Part shown: positions 8,910-17,522 of the stretch, one piece after another
How the letters are laid out: every line of letters begins with the position of its first letter
Numbering within the stretch: the stretch's first letter is position 1
Source: Mycolicibacterium iranicum
GTDB lineage: Bacteria > Actinomycetota > Actinomycetes > Mycobacteriales > Mycobacteriaceae
NCBI RefSeq assembly: GCF_001650495.1
Contig: NZ_LWCS01000036.1
Location: 1 to 63,801 of the forward strand
DNA: 63,801 nt
Direction: 5' to 3'
Made by a program: the position numbers and the translations under genes
Notes under the pieces: model-generated
Told to the model about the DNA's origin: nothing
Databases searched by the model: none
What the model saw: the letters and a program-made list of their open reading frames with translations, nothing else

Positions 8910-10333
8910 GCCGCAACCTTGCGGCCGACCACGATGCCACCGACGAACGCGCCGACGAGCAATCCGACGATGACCCACGCCAACACGTTTGAGCCACCAA
9001 CGAGATCGCTGAGGTTGGTCAAAATCAGAACCAGCGATCCGAGCAACCCGACGAGGCCGAGCGCCGGCGCGATGCGCACCCGCCAATAAGACTGCCCACG
9101 CCTGTCCTTGGCGAAGAACACCAGCACCGCCACACTCGTCGCGATCAGCAACACCACGATGCCCACCGTGGTCGCCCCGGCGAACCAGGTGTAGAACTGC
9201 GCGGCAGGATCGAGCTGGAACACCACCGCCAGTAGTACGCTGACTGCCACGACGCCAGAGATCAACAGCGAGGCCGTGTGCGGAGATCCATGTTTGGTGT
9301 GCGGGCGGCTCAGCGACGCGGGCAGAACATCCTGCTGCGCGAGCGCGAAAATGTAGCGCGAGGCCACATTGTGGAACGCCAGGATGCATGCGAAGAGGCT
9401 CGTGAAGTACAGCACGGTGATGACGTCGGCACCGAAGACCCCGATGTAGCGCAACGCTGTGTCACCGAGGAACGTCGCGCCGCTGTCGGTCGCCTGAGTG
9501 ACGGCCTGGTCGTCACCCCATGCCGAGACCAGTGCCCAGCTGGTGATCGCATAGAAGATGCCGATGAGGAGCAATGACGCGTAGGTGGCGCGGGGAATCG
9601 TGCGCTCGGGGGTGCGCGCCTCGTCGCGGAAGATCGCGGTGGCCTCAAAACCGACGTAACTGATGATCGCGAACAGCAGGCCGATGCCGAGGGACCCGGA
9701 GAAGATCGCGTCAGGGTTGACGATGCCCGACGACAGTCCGTGGTCACCGCCGCGCACAACGATCACTAGGTCCAGGACCGCGACGATGGCAATCTCGGCG
9801 GTCAGCAGCACCGCGAGCACACGGCTGGACAACTCGATGTTGCGGTAGCCGAGGTACGTCGTCACGGCGAACGCGACCGTAGCAACCAGCCACCATGCGA
9901 TCGTGGGCCCGCCGAACAGCTCGACCACACCCGAGCCGGCCGGGCCGAGCAGGCCGTAGACGCCTGCTTCGAGCGCCACATAGCTCACGATTGCCACGAA
10001 TGCGATACCGATGCCGACAGGGTTACCCAGCGACTGGCGAACGTAGGAGAAAAAAGCTCCTGCCTCTGCGACGTACGGCGTCATCGCGGTGAAGCCCACC
10101 GAGAACAGCAGCAGGATGACGGTCGCGACGATGAACGTCGCCGGAAAACCCGCACCGTTGCCCGAGGCCAGACCCAGCGGTACAACGCCCCCGATCACGC
10201 CGAGAGGTGCCGCCGCCGCGACGACCATGAAGACGATGGACACCACGCCGAGATTGCCGCGTAGCCTGCGTGATTCGGGTGGTGTATCTGCTTTTGCTAC
10301 CAATCCCTCACCGGACAGCGTTGCTTCAGACAT
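8906..10333 (-). CDS. APC-family amino acid permease
   Basis: A 475-residue integral membrane protein with about 12 predicted transmembrane segments. It begins near the cytoplasmic RRLRGNLGVVSIVFMVVAAAAPLG motif region typical of APC-superfamily transporters (GPxGxxG-type helix I), with YVGFEATAIFRDEARTPERT (read in parts) at helix VI-VII, a hallmark of this family. It is the first gene of the operon with the GS-like ligase and two flavin monooxygenases, so it probably imports their substrate, an amino acid or amine. The upstream region reads AGGACGACCCC before the ATG, an acceptable ribosome site. Confidence 0.9.
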   Translation of the reverse strand: MSEATLSGEGLVAKADTPPESRRLRGNLGVVSIVFMVVAAAAPLGVIGGVVPLGLASGNGAGFPATFIVATVILLLFSVGFTAMTPYVAEAGAFFSYVRQSLGNPVGIGIAFVAIVSYVALEAGVYGLLGPAGSGVVELFGGPTIAWWLVATVAFAVTTYLGYRNIELSSRVLAVLLTAEIAIVAVLDLVIVVRGGDHGLSSGIVNPDAIFSGSLGIGLLFAIISYVGFEATAIFRDEARTPERTIPRATYASLLLIGIFYAITSWALVSAWGDDQAVTQATDSGATFLGDTALRYIGVFGADVITVLYFTSLFACILAFHNVASRYIFALAQQDVLPASLSRPHTKHGSPHTASLLISGVVAVSVLLAVVFQLDPAAQFYTWFAGATTVGIVVLLIATSVAVLVFFAKDRRGQSYWRVRIAPALGLVGLLGSLVLILTNLSDLVGGSNVLAWVIVGLLVGAFVGGIVVGRKVAA

Positions 10334-10428
10334 TTTGGGGTCGTCCTTCTGGTGTCATCGGATGATGCTGAACGCACCGTAGGGACGAGAGCCTCGTTGC
10401 TCAATTATTGCAGTCAGCGTGAATTCTT

Positions 10429-10710
10429 TTACCTGCGCCGGTGCGGCGGCGGCACACCCCGTTCACGCGGAGTCGTCGCACCCCAGATTCCGTATCGCTC
10501 AGGGACCCGCAACGCGTGCTCCCGGCAGTGATTGAGCACCGGGCAGTCTCGGCAGATCCGCTTGGCCTTCTCTTCGCGTTCGCGGCGGTCCGCTCGGCGG
10601 TCGCCGTCCGGAAAAAACAAGTCTGCCGGAGAGTCCAGGCAATTGCCTCGCAGCTGCCAACTCCAGTAGTCCTCCGTCTCGAGTTCGGCTGCCTGCCAGA
10701 CCGCTGTCAT
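10429..10710 (-). CDS. WhiB-family [4Fe-4S] transcriptional regulator
   Basis: A 93-residue protein with the four WhiB cysteines: one near residue 24 (GNCLDSPADLFFPDGD), then CRDCPVLNHC with three cysteines, followed by the GIWGATTPRER turn and a basic tail PPPHRRR that contacts DNA. Actinobacterial WhiB proteins bind an oxygen- and NO-sensitive Fe-S cluster and act with the sigma factor SigA. It stands alone, oriented leftwards after the permease operon with ~95 bases between. I cannot say which WhiB subclass it is (the G[I/V]WGG turn reads GIWGA here). Confidence 0.92.
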   Translation of the reverse strand: MTAVWQAAELETEDYWSWQLRGNCLDSPADLFFPDGDRRADRREREEKAKRICRDCPVLNHCREHALRVPERYGIWGATTPRERGVPPPHRRR

Positions 10711-10932
10711 GAGCGGATTCTCGCGCAGAACCGCAGTCTGGCCCAGACATCAACTCCGCGTGAGCTTTACGACGCATATCGGCGCCCCGACGGCCGCGGT
10801 CCTAGTGTCACCACTGAGCAGCGCCCAGGTTCCGTGCGCGGCGATTCTAAACGGGCGATTCGAAACGGTCTCGGCGCAGAATGGAAACCGAGGTGTGGGC
10901 GCAGGTGCACACCGACGGACTAGGAGGGCCCC

Positions 10933-11510
10933 ATGAGCACACCCGTCCTGACTTCGGTCGAGCTCCACGACCGTCTGCGTTCAGGGGCACCACCGACGCT
11001 CCTCGACGTACGAACTCCCGCGGAGTACGAGACCGCTCACATCGTGGGTGCCTACAACGTCCCGCTCGACGTGGTCCGACAGCACCGCGCCGAGATCCGT
11101 GAACGTCTGGACGGGGACGTGGTATTCGTATGCCGCTCTGGGCAGCGAGCCACCCAGGCCGAAGAGGTGCTGCGCGGTGAAGGGCTGGAACCGGGTCTGT
11201 GCTCAAAGGCGGAATCGATGACTGGCAGGTGAATGGATTCAACGTGGCCCGCGGCAGGCAACGCTGGGAACTCGAGCGGCAGGTGCGGCTGGTGGCAGGC
11301 TCGATCGTCCTTGGCTCGGTGCTCGGCAGCGTCGCGATCCCGAGATTGAAGTGGCTGGCCGCCGCCATCGGGGGTGGATTGACGGTCGCGGCCCTGAGCA
11401 ACACGTACGCAATGGCGACGGTTCTGTCGAAGCTGCCCTCCAACCGCGCCGAGGACTACGATGCCAGCCGCCTCGTCGCGCCTCGGCGAGGCCTGACCTG
11501 TCGACGTTGA
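10933..11510 (+). pseudogene. rhodanese-like/DUF2892 membrane protein split by a frameshift
   Basis: Frame 1 from the ATG at 10933 encodes a rhodanese domain (LLDVRTPAEYETAHI, GAYNVPLD, active-site loop VCRSGQRATQ). It runs out of frame after EVLRGEGLEP and stops at 11232. The rest of the family (VLKGGIDDWQVNGF, then RGRQRWELERQVRL and two hydrophobic helices ending at 11510) continues in another frame, opening with GTG at 11199. The join is around 11190-11200. Either there is a one-base indel or sequencing error, or the two halves are now separate, overlapping genes. A good ribosome site (TAGGAGGGCCCC) precedes 10933. A working protein would be a membrane-anchored sulfurtransferase. Confidence 0.75.
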
Positions 11511-12940
11511 GCCGCTCGCCCGCCTGCATCGCCGTGGTCGGAGGCGGATTCAGCGGCGCGATGACCGCCGTGAACGTTGCCAGAATCAGCGAACGTCCAC
11601 TGCACGTCGTCGTCATCAACAACCGGGGCTCCGTGGGGCGCGGCGTCGCCTACGGTCTCCGCCGTCCCGAATACCTCCTCAATGTCGCCGCACGCAATAT
11701 GTCGGCCTTCCCCGACGAGCCCGAGCATTTCCTCCAATGGCTCCGCACGCGTTCGGAGTTCGAGCTCATCCCCGACGTCGAGCTGCGGGAACGGTTCGTA
11801 CCGCGCCAGATCTACGGCGACTACCTCCGCTCGATCGTGCAGCACCATCTGGAAAGCCCCACCGAAACCACCCGCGTGACATCGGAATTCGTGACCGGTG
11901 AGGCGGTCGACATCGAGCCGCGTAACGGCCGCGCGGCGGTCCGGCTCGCCGACGGCTCGTCGCTGACCGCCGACCGTGTCGTGCTGGCCACCGGCAACGG
12001 ACCGCCGGCGCCGCTAGCCGGCGCCCAAACGCTGACAACGCACCCCGGCTGGGTCGGGAACCCTTGGCAGCAGTGGGAGCACCGACTGCCCCGACACGAC
12101 GGCAGTATTGCCATCCTCGGCACCGGTTTGACCGCGGTGGACGCCATCCTGACGCTTCGCGATGTTGGTTGGCTGGGCGGCATTCACGCGATCTCCCGCC
12201 ACGGCTGGTTCCCACACGCACACTTCCGCGGAATCGAATACCCAGAGTTCCCGCCTTTCGATGTGGATGTGACCACCGCAGGGCTCGACAAGCTTCAGGT
12301 GATGATCAAGCAGCATTGCGCGATCCTGAACGATCAGGACGCCAACCCTGCGATCATCGTCGACAAGCTGCGGCCGCACACTCAGCGAATCTGGCAAAAC
12401 TTCAGCCGCGACGAAAAGCTGGCGTTCGCGAAGCATCATGCGGCGCGCTGGAATGTGTTGCGGCACGGGATCGATCCAGAAATCTACGCCCAGATCACGA
12501 GCTCGCAGCTGACCGGTCAGCTTCAGGTCCAGGCCGCCAGGATCACCGAACTGCAGGCGGCGCAGAACCGCATTCGTGTGGGCCTCGAAGGCGGCAAGCC
12601 CGTGGTCGCGGACCTGGTGATCAACGCCACCGGGCCCTCCACCAAGTTCACTGCGACCCGCTCGACCCTCCTGCAGAACCTGCTCGGCCGCGGCTTCATC
12701 GCCCCTGATGACGTCGACATGGGCATCGACGTCGACCGCGACCACACCGTGCTGACAGCAGCTGGGGAGCGGTCACCATGGCTGCTCGCGCTTGGACCGA
12801 CATTGCGCGGCACGTACTGGGAGACGATCGCAGTGCCAGAACTGCGGGTGCAGGCGAGACGCGCGGCCGAGACATTGCTGGGGGCGACGCGCGCCGATGT
12901 GGCCGAGGAGAGTCAGCTTCGGCTCGAGTACATGCTGTGA
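11507..12940 (+). CDS. FAD/NAD(P)-binding protein (NAD_binding_9 family)
   Basis: A 477-residue protein with an N-terminal dinucleotide fold (IAVVGGGFSGAMTAVNVA), the YLLNVAARNMSAFPDEPEHF block typical of the FAD-NAD(P)-binding family PF13454, a second nucleotide motif (AILGTGLTAVDAIL) and INATGPSTKF. I chose a TTG start at 11507 because it overlaps the preceding stop (TTGA); the only longer start lies inside the rhodanese-like gene. The TTGA junction suggests translational coupling with that sulfurtransferase-like gene. Relatives include putative pyridine-nucleotide oxidoreductases and ornithine monooxygenase-like proteins. The substrate is unknown. Confidence 0.82.
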   Translation: MSRSPACIAVVGGGFSGAMTAVNVARISERPLHVVVINNRGSVGRGVAYGLRRPEYLLNVAARNMSAFPDEPEHFLQWLRTRSEFELIPDVELRERFVPRQIYGDYLRSIVQHHLESPTETTRVTSEFVTGEAVDIEPRNGRAAVRLADGSSLTADRVVLATGNGPPAPLAGAQTLTTHPGWVGNPWQQWEHRLPRHDGSIAILGTGLTAVDAILTLRDVGWLGGIHAISRHGWFPHAHFRGIEYPEFPPFDVDVTTAGLDKLQVMIKQHCAILNDQDANPAIIVDKLRPHTQRIWQNFSRDEKLAFAKHHAARWNVLRHGIDPEIYAQITSSQLTGQLQVQAARITELQAAQNRIRVGLEGGKPVVADLVINATGPSTKFTATRSTLLQNLLGRGFIAPDDVDMGIDVDRDHTVLTAAGERSPWLLALGPTLRGTYWETIAVPELRVQARRAAETLLGATRADVAEESQLRLEYML

Positions 12941-13410
12941 TTCCTGCTCAGATCGTCAGGGCAAAATCGTCGGCTCGGTCGAACTTATCGTAGACGAGCA
13001 CCACTCTGTAACCGGCTCTGTAAAGAAGTAACGCGGCCATTCGACGCCCGGTATCTGCTGGCGCAGTGCACCAAAATGTCCACATCGCTGAGTTCATTGG
13101 TGCCCAGAGGAGTTCGTGCACTGGTTTGTTGACTCCTCCGATAAGCAGCGTGAGTCAGGCGTCGATCCGACGACCAATATCGAACCTGCCATGCAGATCT
13201 GAAGCGCCGCTTGGTAGCACTGCGACGGTCCACTGCGCCGCGCCCCGTGACAGAGGAATCACGCTGCGCACATCTCTTCGGGGACCACGCCGTGGCGCGC
13301 AGACTGTTTGCGGCTGATCGACCACCTGTTTCGCAGGCGATCCCGCCAGGAATCATCCCGGGGCCCCGATAGTTCTGGTGCAGGACCGCGAATGAAAGTG
13401 AGGAGCGTCG
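12941..13410. other. 470-base intergenic stretch with no supported gene
   Basis: No reading frame here has recognisable protein character, and base composition is slightly less GC-rich than its neighbours. It must contain the promoter of the luciferase-like pair starting at 13411; a weak ribosome site (AGTGAGGAG) sits just before that start. I saw no convincing terminator or operator. Confidence 0.5.
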
Positions 13411-14598
13411 GTGTCTGTCGAGTACTCGCTAGTCAAGGAATCCTCTGGCGATCCATCACCGCTGCACCTGGCGGTCGCGCTGGAGGGAACAGGATGGCAC
13501 CCGGCGTCGTGGCAGGAGGCGGATGCGCGGCCCGCCGACCTTTTCCGCGCCGGATACTGGGTCGATCTGGTCGCCGAGGCAGAACGCGGTCTCCTGGACT
13601 TCGTCACGATCGAAGACGCCCTCGCCCTCCAGGACTCGGACCCATCACATTTGAGCGACCCGGTCGACCGAGTTCAGGGGCGTCTCGACGCAGTGCTGAT
13701 CGCCTCGCGGGTAGCGCCACTGACACGCCACATCGGACTGGTACCGACGGCTGTCGTCACGCACACCGAACCGTTTCACGTGTCGAAGGCCATCGCCACA
13801 CTCGACTACGTGAGCGCAGGCCGGGCGGGCGTGCGAGCTCAGGTCACCGCCAGTCCCGAAGCGGCGGGCCACTTCGGCCGCCGTGACATCTCGCGGGTGG
13901 CGCCGGCAGACCTCATCACCGAGGCTGCGGATTACGTCGAGGTGCTACGCCGACTGTGGGACAGCTGGGAAGACGACGCCGAGATCCGCGACGCGGCCAG
14001 CGGTCGCTTCATCGATCGGAAGAAGCTGCACTACATCGACTTCGAAGGCGCCACTTTCTCCGTCAGAGGGCCGTCGATCACTCCGAGACCTCCGCAGGGC
14101 CAACCCATCGTCGCTGCGTTGAGTCACGGGGAGGCCACTCATAGCTTCATCGCCCACAGCGCCGACGTCGGGCTCATCACACCGCACGACACGGCCGAGG
14201 TCACCTCGATCGTCGGCGCCATCTCCGCCCGAGCACGCACGGAAGGTCGCTCGGTTCTGGTATTCGCCGATCTCGTTGTGGTGCTTGATCACAGCGCAGA
14301 TGCGGCGCGGGCGCGTCGGCGTCGCCTCGATGAACGTGCCGACTCGGAGTTCACCAGTGATGCCGAGGTCTTCACCGGAACTCCGACTCAGCTCGCAGAT
14401 CATTTGGAGGAATGGCACGCAGCGGGCGCTGCAGGTTTTCGTTTGCGGCCGGCCACGCTTCCACACGACCTCGCCCAGATCACAAATGGGCTGGTGACCG
14501 AGTTACGCAGGCGGGGGTTGTTCCGTAAGGCCTACGGCCCCACCCTGCGTGAGACGCTTGGCCTCACCCGGCCGGCGAACCGCTACGCACCCCTCTGA
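13411..14598 (+). CDS. LLM-class flavin-dependent oxidoreductase (NtaA-like)
   Basis: A 395-residue luciferase-like monooxygenase. Family features are LHLAVALEGTGWHP, the LDFVTIEDALALQ strand, HTEPFHVSKAIATLDYVSAGRAG (a conserved flavin-side segment, read in parts) and the C-terminal FRKAYGPTLRETLGL. This long form with a nitrilotriacetate/dibenzothiophene-sulfone monooxygenase-type tail uses FMNH2 from a separate reductase. It starts with GTG behind GTGAGGAG. The next gene encodes a paralogous enzyme 16 bases downstream, so the two are probably co-transcribed. The substrate is unknown. Confidence 0.87.
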   Translation: MSVEYSLVKESSGDPSPLHLAVALEGTGWHPASWQEADARPADLFRAGYWVDLVAEAERGLLDFVTIEDALALQDSDPSHLSDPVDRVQGRLDAVLIASRVAPLTRHIGLVPTAVVTHTEPFHVSKAIATLDYVSAGRAGVRAQVTASPEAAGHFGRRDISRVAPADLITEAADYVEVLRRLWDSWEDDAEIRDAASGRFIDRKKLHYIDFEGATFSVRGPSITPRPPQGQPIVAALSHGEATHSFIAHSADVGLITPHDTAEVTSIVGAISARARTEGRSVLVFADLVVVLDHSADAARARRRRLDERADSEFTSDAEVFTGTPTQLADHLEEWHAAGAAGFRLRPATLPHDLAQITNGLVTELRRRGLFRKAYGPTLRETLGLTRPANRYAPL

Positions 14599-14614
14599 TC
14601 GACACGAGGACCCA

Positions 14615-15994
14615 ATGCACAAGCCGATCAAGCAGATTCATCTCGCCGCACACTTTCCCGGCGTCAACAACACCACCGTCTGGAGCGATCCTTCGTCGGG
14701 AAGCCATATCGAATTCGACTCGTTCGTGCGGTTCGCGCAGACGGCCGAACGGGGCAAGTTCGACTTCATGTTCCTCGCCGAGGGACTGCGACTACGCGAA
14801 CAGGGCGGTGAGATATACGACCTCGACGTGGTCGGGCGCCCAGACACCTTTACGGTGCTCGCCGCATTGGCCGCGGTCACCGAGCACCTGGGCCTGGCCG
14901 GCACGATCAACTCGACATTCAACGAACCCTACGAGGTGGCAAGGCAATTCGCGACACTGGACCACCTGTCCGCGGGTAGAGCTGCCTGGAACGTCGTCAC
15001 CTCGTGGGATGCATTCACCGGCGAGAACTTTCGACGCGGAGGCTTCCTCGCCGAAGACCAGCGCTACGAACGCGCCGAGAGCTTCCTCAGCGCGGCTCGG
15101 GCACTGTTCGACTCATGGCGAGGCGATGAGGTCGTTGCCGACAAGGACCGTGGGGTGTTTTCGTCCGATGCACGTGCCGGCACCTTCGCACATCAGGACG
15201 CTCACTTCGATATCAGTGGTCGGTTCAACGTTCCCCGCAGCCCGCAGGGTAGGCCGGTCATCTTCCAGGCCGGCGACTCCGACCGCGGTCGCGAGTTCGC
15301 GGCATCCAGCGCCGACGCCATCTTCTCCCGGCACGGTACCCTCACCGAGGGGCAGACGTTCTTCGGCGACGTCAAGCGCCGGCTGGCGAAATACGGTCGC
15401 CGCCATGACGAGCTGCTCATCCTTCCCGCAGCGACCTTCGTCCTCGGCGACACTGACGCCGAAGCCGCTGACATAGCTCATGATGTCCGACTGGCACAGG
15501 TATCACCTGCGACGGCGATCAAGTTTCTCGAACAGCTGTGGAACCGCGACCTGTCCGACCACGACCCTGACGGACCGCTTCCTACGGTCGATCCCATCGT
15601 CGGCGAGAACACCATCGCACGCGGCAGGGCCAGCGTGCGGATGTACCGCGACCCCGTCGCCACCGCGAACGAGTGGCGCGCCCGAGCCGAGGCCCAACAG
15701 CTGACCACCCGGGAACTGATCATCGAAGTCACCGGACGTCAGAACTTCATCGGGTCCGCAGACACCGTCGCCGAATCGATCAACCACCTTGTGCAATCCG
15801 ACGCCAGTGACGGCTTTATTCTCGTGCCCCACGTGACACCGGGCGGACTCGATCCGTTCGTCGAGAAGGTGGTTCCGCTGCTGCAGGAGCGGGGCGTGTT
15901 CCGAGAAGAGTACGGAGGCAGGACCCTGCGCGATCATCTGGGACTGAAACATCCCGACCTGGCGTCCAGCATCTCTCGGCTCGATGTCGGCTGA
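14615..15994 (+). CDS. LLM-class monooxygenase of the NtaA/SnaA/DszA family
   Basis: A 459-residue enzyme matching the full-length NtaA/SnaA/DszA family: IHLAAHFPGVNNTTVW, FDFMFLAEGLRLRE, LDHLSAGRAAWNVVTSWD, GRPVIFQAGDSDRGREFAA and the tail YGGRTLRDHLGL are all typical. These enzymes use FMNH2 to open or oxidise N- or S-containing substrates (nitrilotriacetate, pristinamycin IIA, DBT sulfone). I start it at ATG 14615 behind ACGAGGA; the open frame extends a little further upstream into the preceding gene. With the gene at 13411 it forms a two-enzyme unit. Substrate specificity cannot be read from sequence. Confidence 0.9.
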   Translation: MHKPIKQIHLAAHFPGVNNTTVWSDPSSGSHIEFDSFVRFAQTAERGKFDFMFLAEGLRLREQGGEIYDLDVVGRPDTFTVLAALAAVTEHLGLAGTINSTFNEPYEVARQFATLDHLSAGRAAWNVVTSWDAFTGENFRRGGFLAEDQRYERAESFLSAARALFDSWRGDEVVADKDRGVFSSDARAGTFAHQDAHFDISGRFNVPRSPQGRPVIFQAGDSDRGREFAASSADAIFSRHGTLTEGQTFFGDVKRRLAKYGRRHDELLILPAATFVLGDTDAEAADIAHDVRLAQVSPATAIKFLEQLWNRDLSDHDPDGPLPTVDPIVGENTIARGRASVRMYRDPVATANEWRARAEAQQLTTRELIIEVTGRQNFIGSADTVAESINHLVQSDASDGFILVPHVTPGGLDPFVEKVVPLLQERGVFREEYGGRTLRDHLGLKHPDLASSISRLDVG

Positions 15995-16005
15995 CGGCGT
16001 CGCTC

Positions 16006-16278
16006 ATGTCCGAACGCACCAGTGGAGACCCCGCCGCGCACCGGTGTCCAGATGAAGAGGAAGAACAGCCGCCCCTCTATCTCGGTGTGCTGGCCAACGA
16101 GCGCGCCTATTTCGCTCGCCAGCTCGCGGCACTCGGGCTTCTCGCGACTTCCGTTGCGGCGGTGGAACTTCTGTCCACAAAGACCATCTCTTACGTTTTG
16201 GCGTCGGCAGCTGGCACCCTTTCCAGCTCCGCACTGATCCGGTGGCGCCGCAAGGACCGAGATCTCCGCCACGTGTGA
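16006..16278 (+). CDS. small putative membrane protein
   Basis: A 90-residue open frame starting 11 bases after the monooxygenase stop. It has an acidic N-terminus (CPDEEEEQPPLYLG), two hydrophobic stretches (ARQLAALGLLATSVAAVELL and ISYVLASAAGTLSSSALI) and a basic end (RWRRKDRDLRHV), a layout consistent with a two-helix membrane protein. No clear ribosome site is visible. I do not recognise a family. Position and orientation suggest it rides on the transcript of the two monooxygenases, but it could be a chance frame. Confidence 0.5.
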   Translation: MSERTSGDPAAHRCPDEEEEQPPLYLGVLANERAYFARQLAALGLLATSVAAVELLSTKTISYVLASAAGTLSSSALIRWRRKDRDLRHV

Positions 16279-16403
16279 GCATCGCCTGTGCAATGGCGTC
16301 GGTGTTGTCGAGGCCGTCCTGCATTCGCACCGCCGCCTTCGACGTCTCTCAGGGCCATCTCCGGTCTGAGAAAGTCGTCCGCGCCGCCGGCGCGGCCTGA
16401 GCC

Positions 16404-17522
16404 TCAGCGACGAGACCACTCTTCGGCGAGCAGACGGTAGGAGCGGACCCGATCACGGTGATCATGGGTGATCGTCGTGATCACCAGTTCGTCGGCCTCG
16501 GTCGCATCCCGTAGCCTTTCGAGTTGGTCGCCCACTTGAACGGGATTCCCTACGAATTGCGTCGCGATTCTGTCGGCGACGAGTTCGCGGTCGGCAGCAG
16601 TCCATGTGTGTCGGCGCGCCTCCCCCGGCGCGGGGAAAGGAATGGCCCCCTGGCCGGAACGGATGCTGCGCACCCAGAGGCCGTATCCGGTGGCCAGCTC
16701 GCGAGCCGTTGCCTCGTCGTCGGCGACGACGACGTCAGCCGAGACGCTCAGGTAGGGCCGGTGCAGTTCTGCGGAGGGCTTGAACGCAGCGCGGTACCCG
16801 TCGGCCGCGTCGAGCACACCAGCGGGTGCCACGTGGTAATTGGCTGCGAACCGAAGACCGTTGCTGCCCGCGACCAATGCGCTCTCACCGCCGCTGCTGC
16901 CCAGAATCCAGATCTGCAGATCTGCTCCCGCCCCCGGAACGACGTGGGCCGGTTCGCCGGCGGCAGAACGGTAGGTGTCTGCTATGAGCGCGAGAACATC
17001 GCCGACTTGGTCGCCGTAGTTCTGAGGTCGGGCACCGGGCAGCCCCAGAAGCTCCCGCTGCATAGCGGTACGCGGCGATTTCAGCAGCGCCTCCGGATTG
17101 AACGCGGTCGGAATGACCAGCCCCTCCGGCGTGGGCCGCCGGGGGGCGCGGCCCGGCGGTGCTGGTGCATTCGACACGGCGGGCCTGCCCGCTGACCGAC
17201 CGAGACCGAGATCGAATCGGCCGGGATACATCGCGTCGAGCAGACCGAACTCCTCCACCGCAGACAGAGCCGTCCGGTGGCCCATCTGCAACGCGCCGGA
17301 ACCAAGCCGAATCGCAACGGTGTGAGCGGCGGTCAGGGCGAGGAGCACGGTAGGCGAGGTGCCCGCGACTCCAGGGTTGAGATGATGCTCGGCGAACCAG
17401 TATCGCGTGTACCCCCATCGCTCGGCCTGTTGCGCGAGATCAATGCTGTTGCGCAGCGCTTCGGTGGCGTTGGAGCCCGACGAGATCGGCACCAGGTCCA
17501 GGACGGTCAACGGTGTCGTCAT
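16404..17522 (-). CDS. LLM-class flavin-dependent oxidoreductase (MsnO8-like), coupled to the mce operon
   Basis: A 372-residue luciferase-like oxidoreductase of the MsnO8 family: LTVLDLVPISSG at the start, RYWFAEHHLNPGVAGTSP, IRLGSGALQMGH, GRFDLGLGRSAG and IWILGSSGGESALVA. It probably uses F420 or FMN. The ATG at 17522 overlaps the mceF stop (ATGA); a more upstream in-frame ATG exists inside mceF but has no support. Co-translation with a lipid-import operon hints at a role in processing the imported molecule, but this is inference from position only. Confidence 0.86.
   Translation of the reverse strand: MTTPLTVLDLVPISSGSNATEALRNSIDLAQQAERWGYTRYWFAEHHLNPGVAGTSPTVLLALTAAHTVAIRLGSGALQMGHRTALSAVEEFGLLDAMYPGRFDLGLGRSAGRPAVSNAPAPPGRAPRRPTPEGLVIPTAFNPEALLKSPRTAMQRELLGLPGARPQNYGDQVGDVLALIADTYRSAAGEPAHVVPGAGADLQIWILGSSGGESALVAGSNGLRFAANYHVAPAGVLDAADGYRAAFKPSAELHRPYLSVSADVVVADDEATARELATGYGLWVRSIRSGQGAIPFPAPGEARRHTWTAADRELVADRIATQFVGNPVQVGDQLERLRDATEADELVITTITHDHRDRVRSYRLLAEEWSRR

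Noticed and set aside
13066..13317. 83-codon + strand frame in the gap before the luciferase-like pair
   Set aside because: No ribosome site, no hydrophobic or domain pattern, and Arg/Ser-rich random composition.
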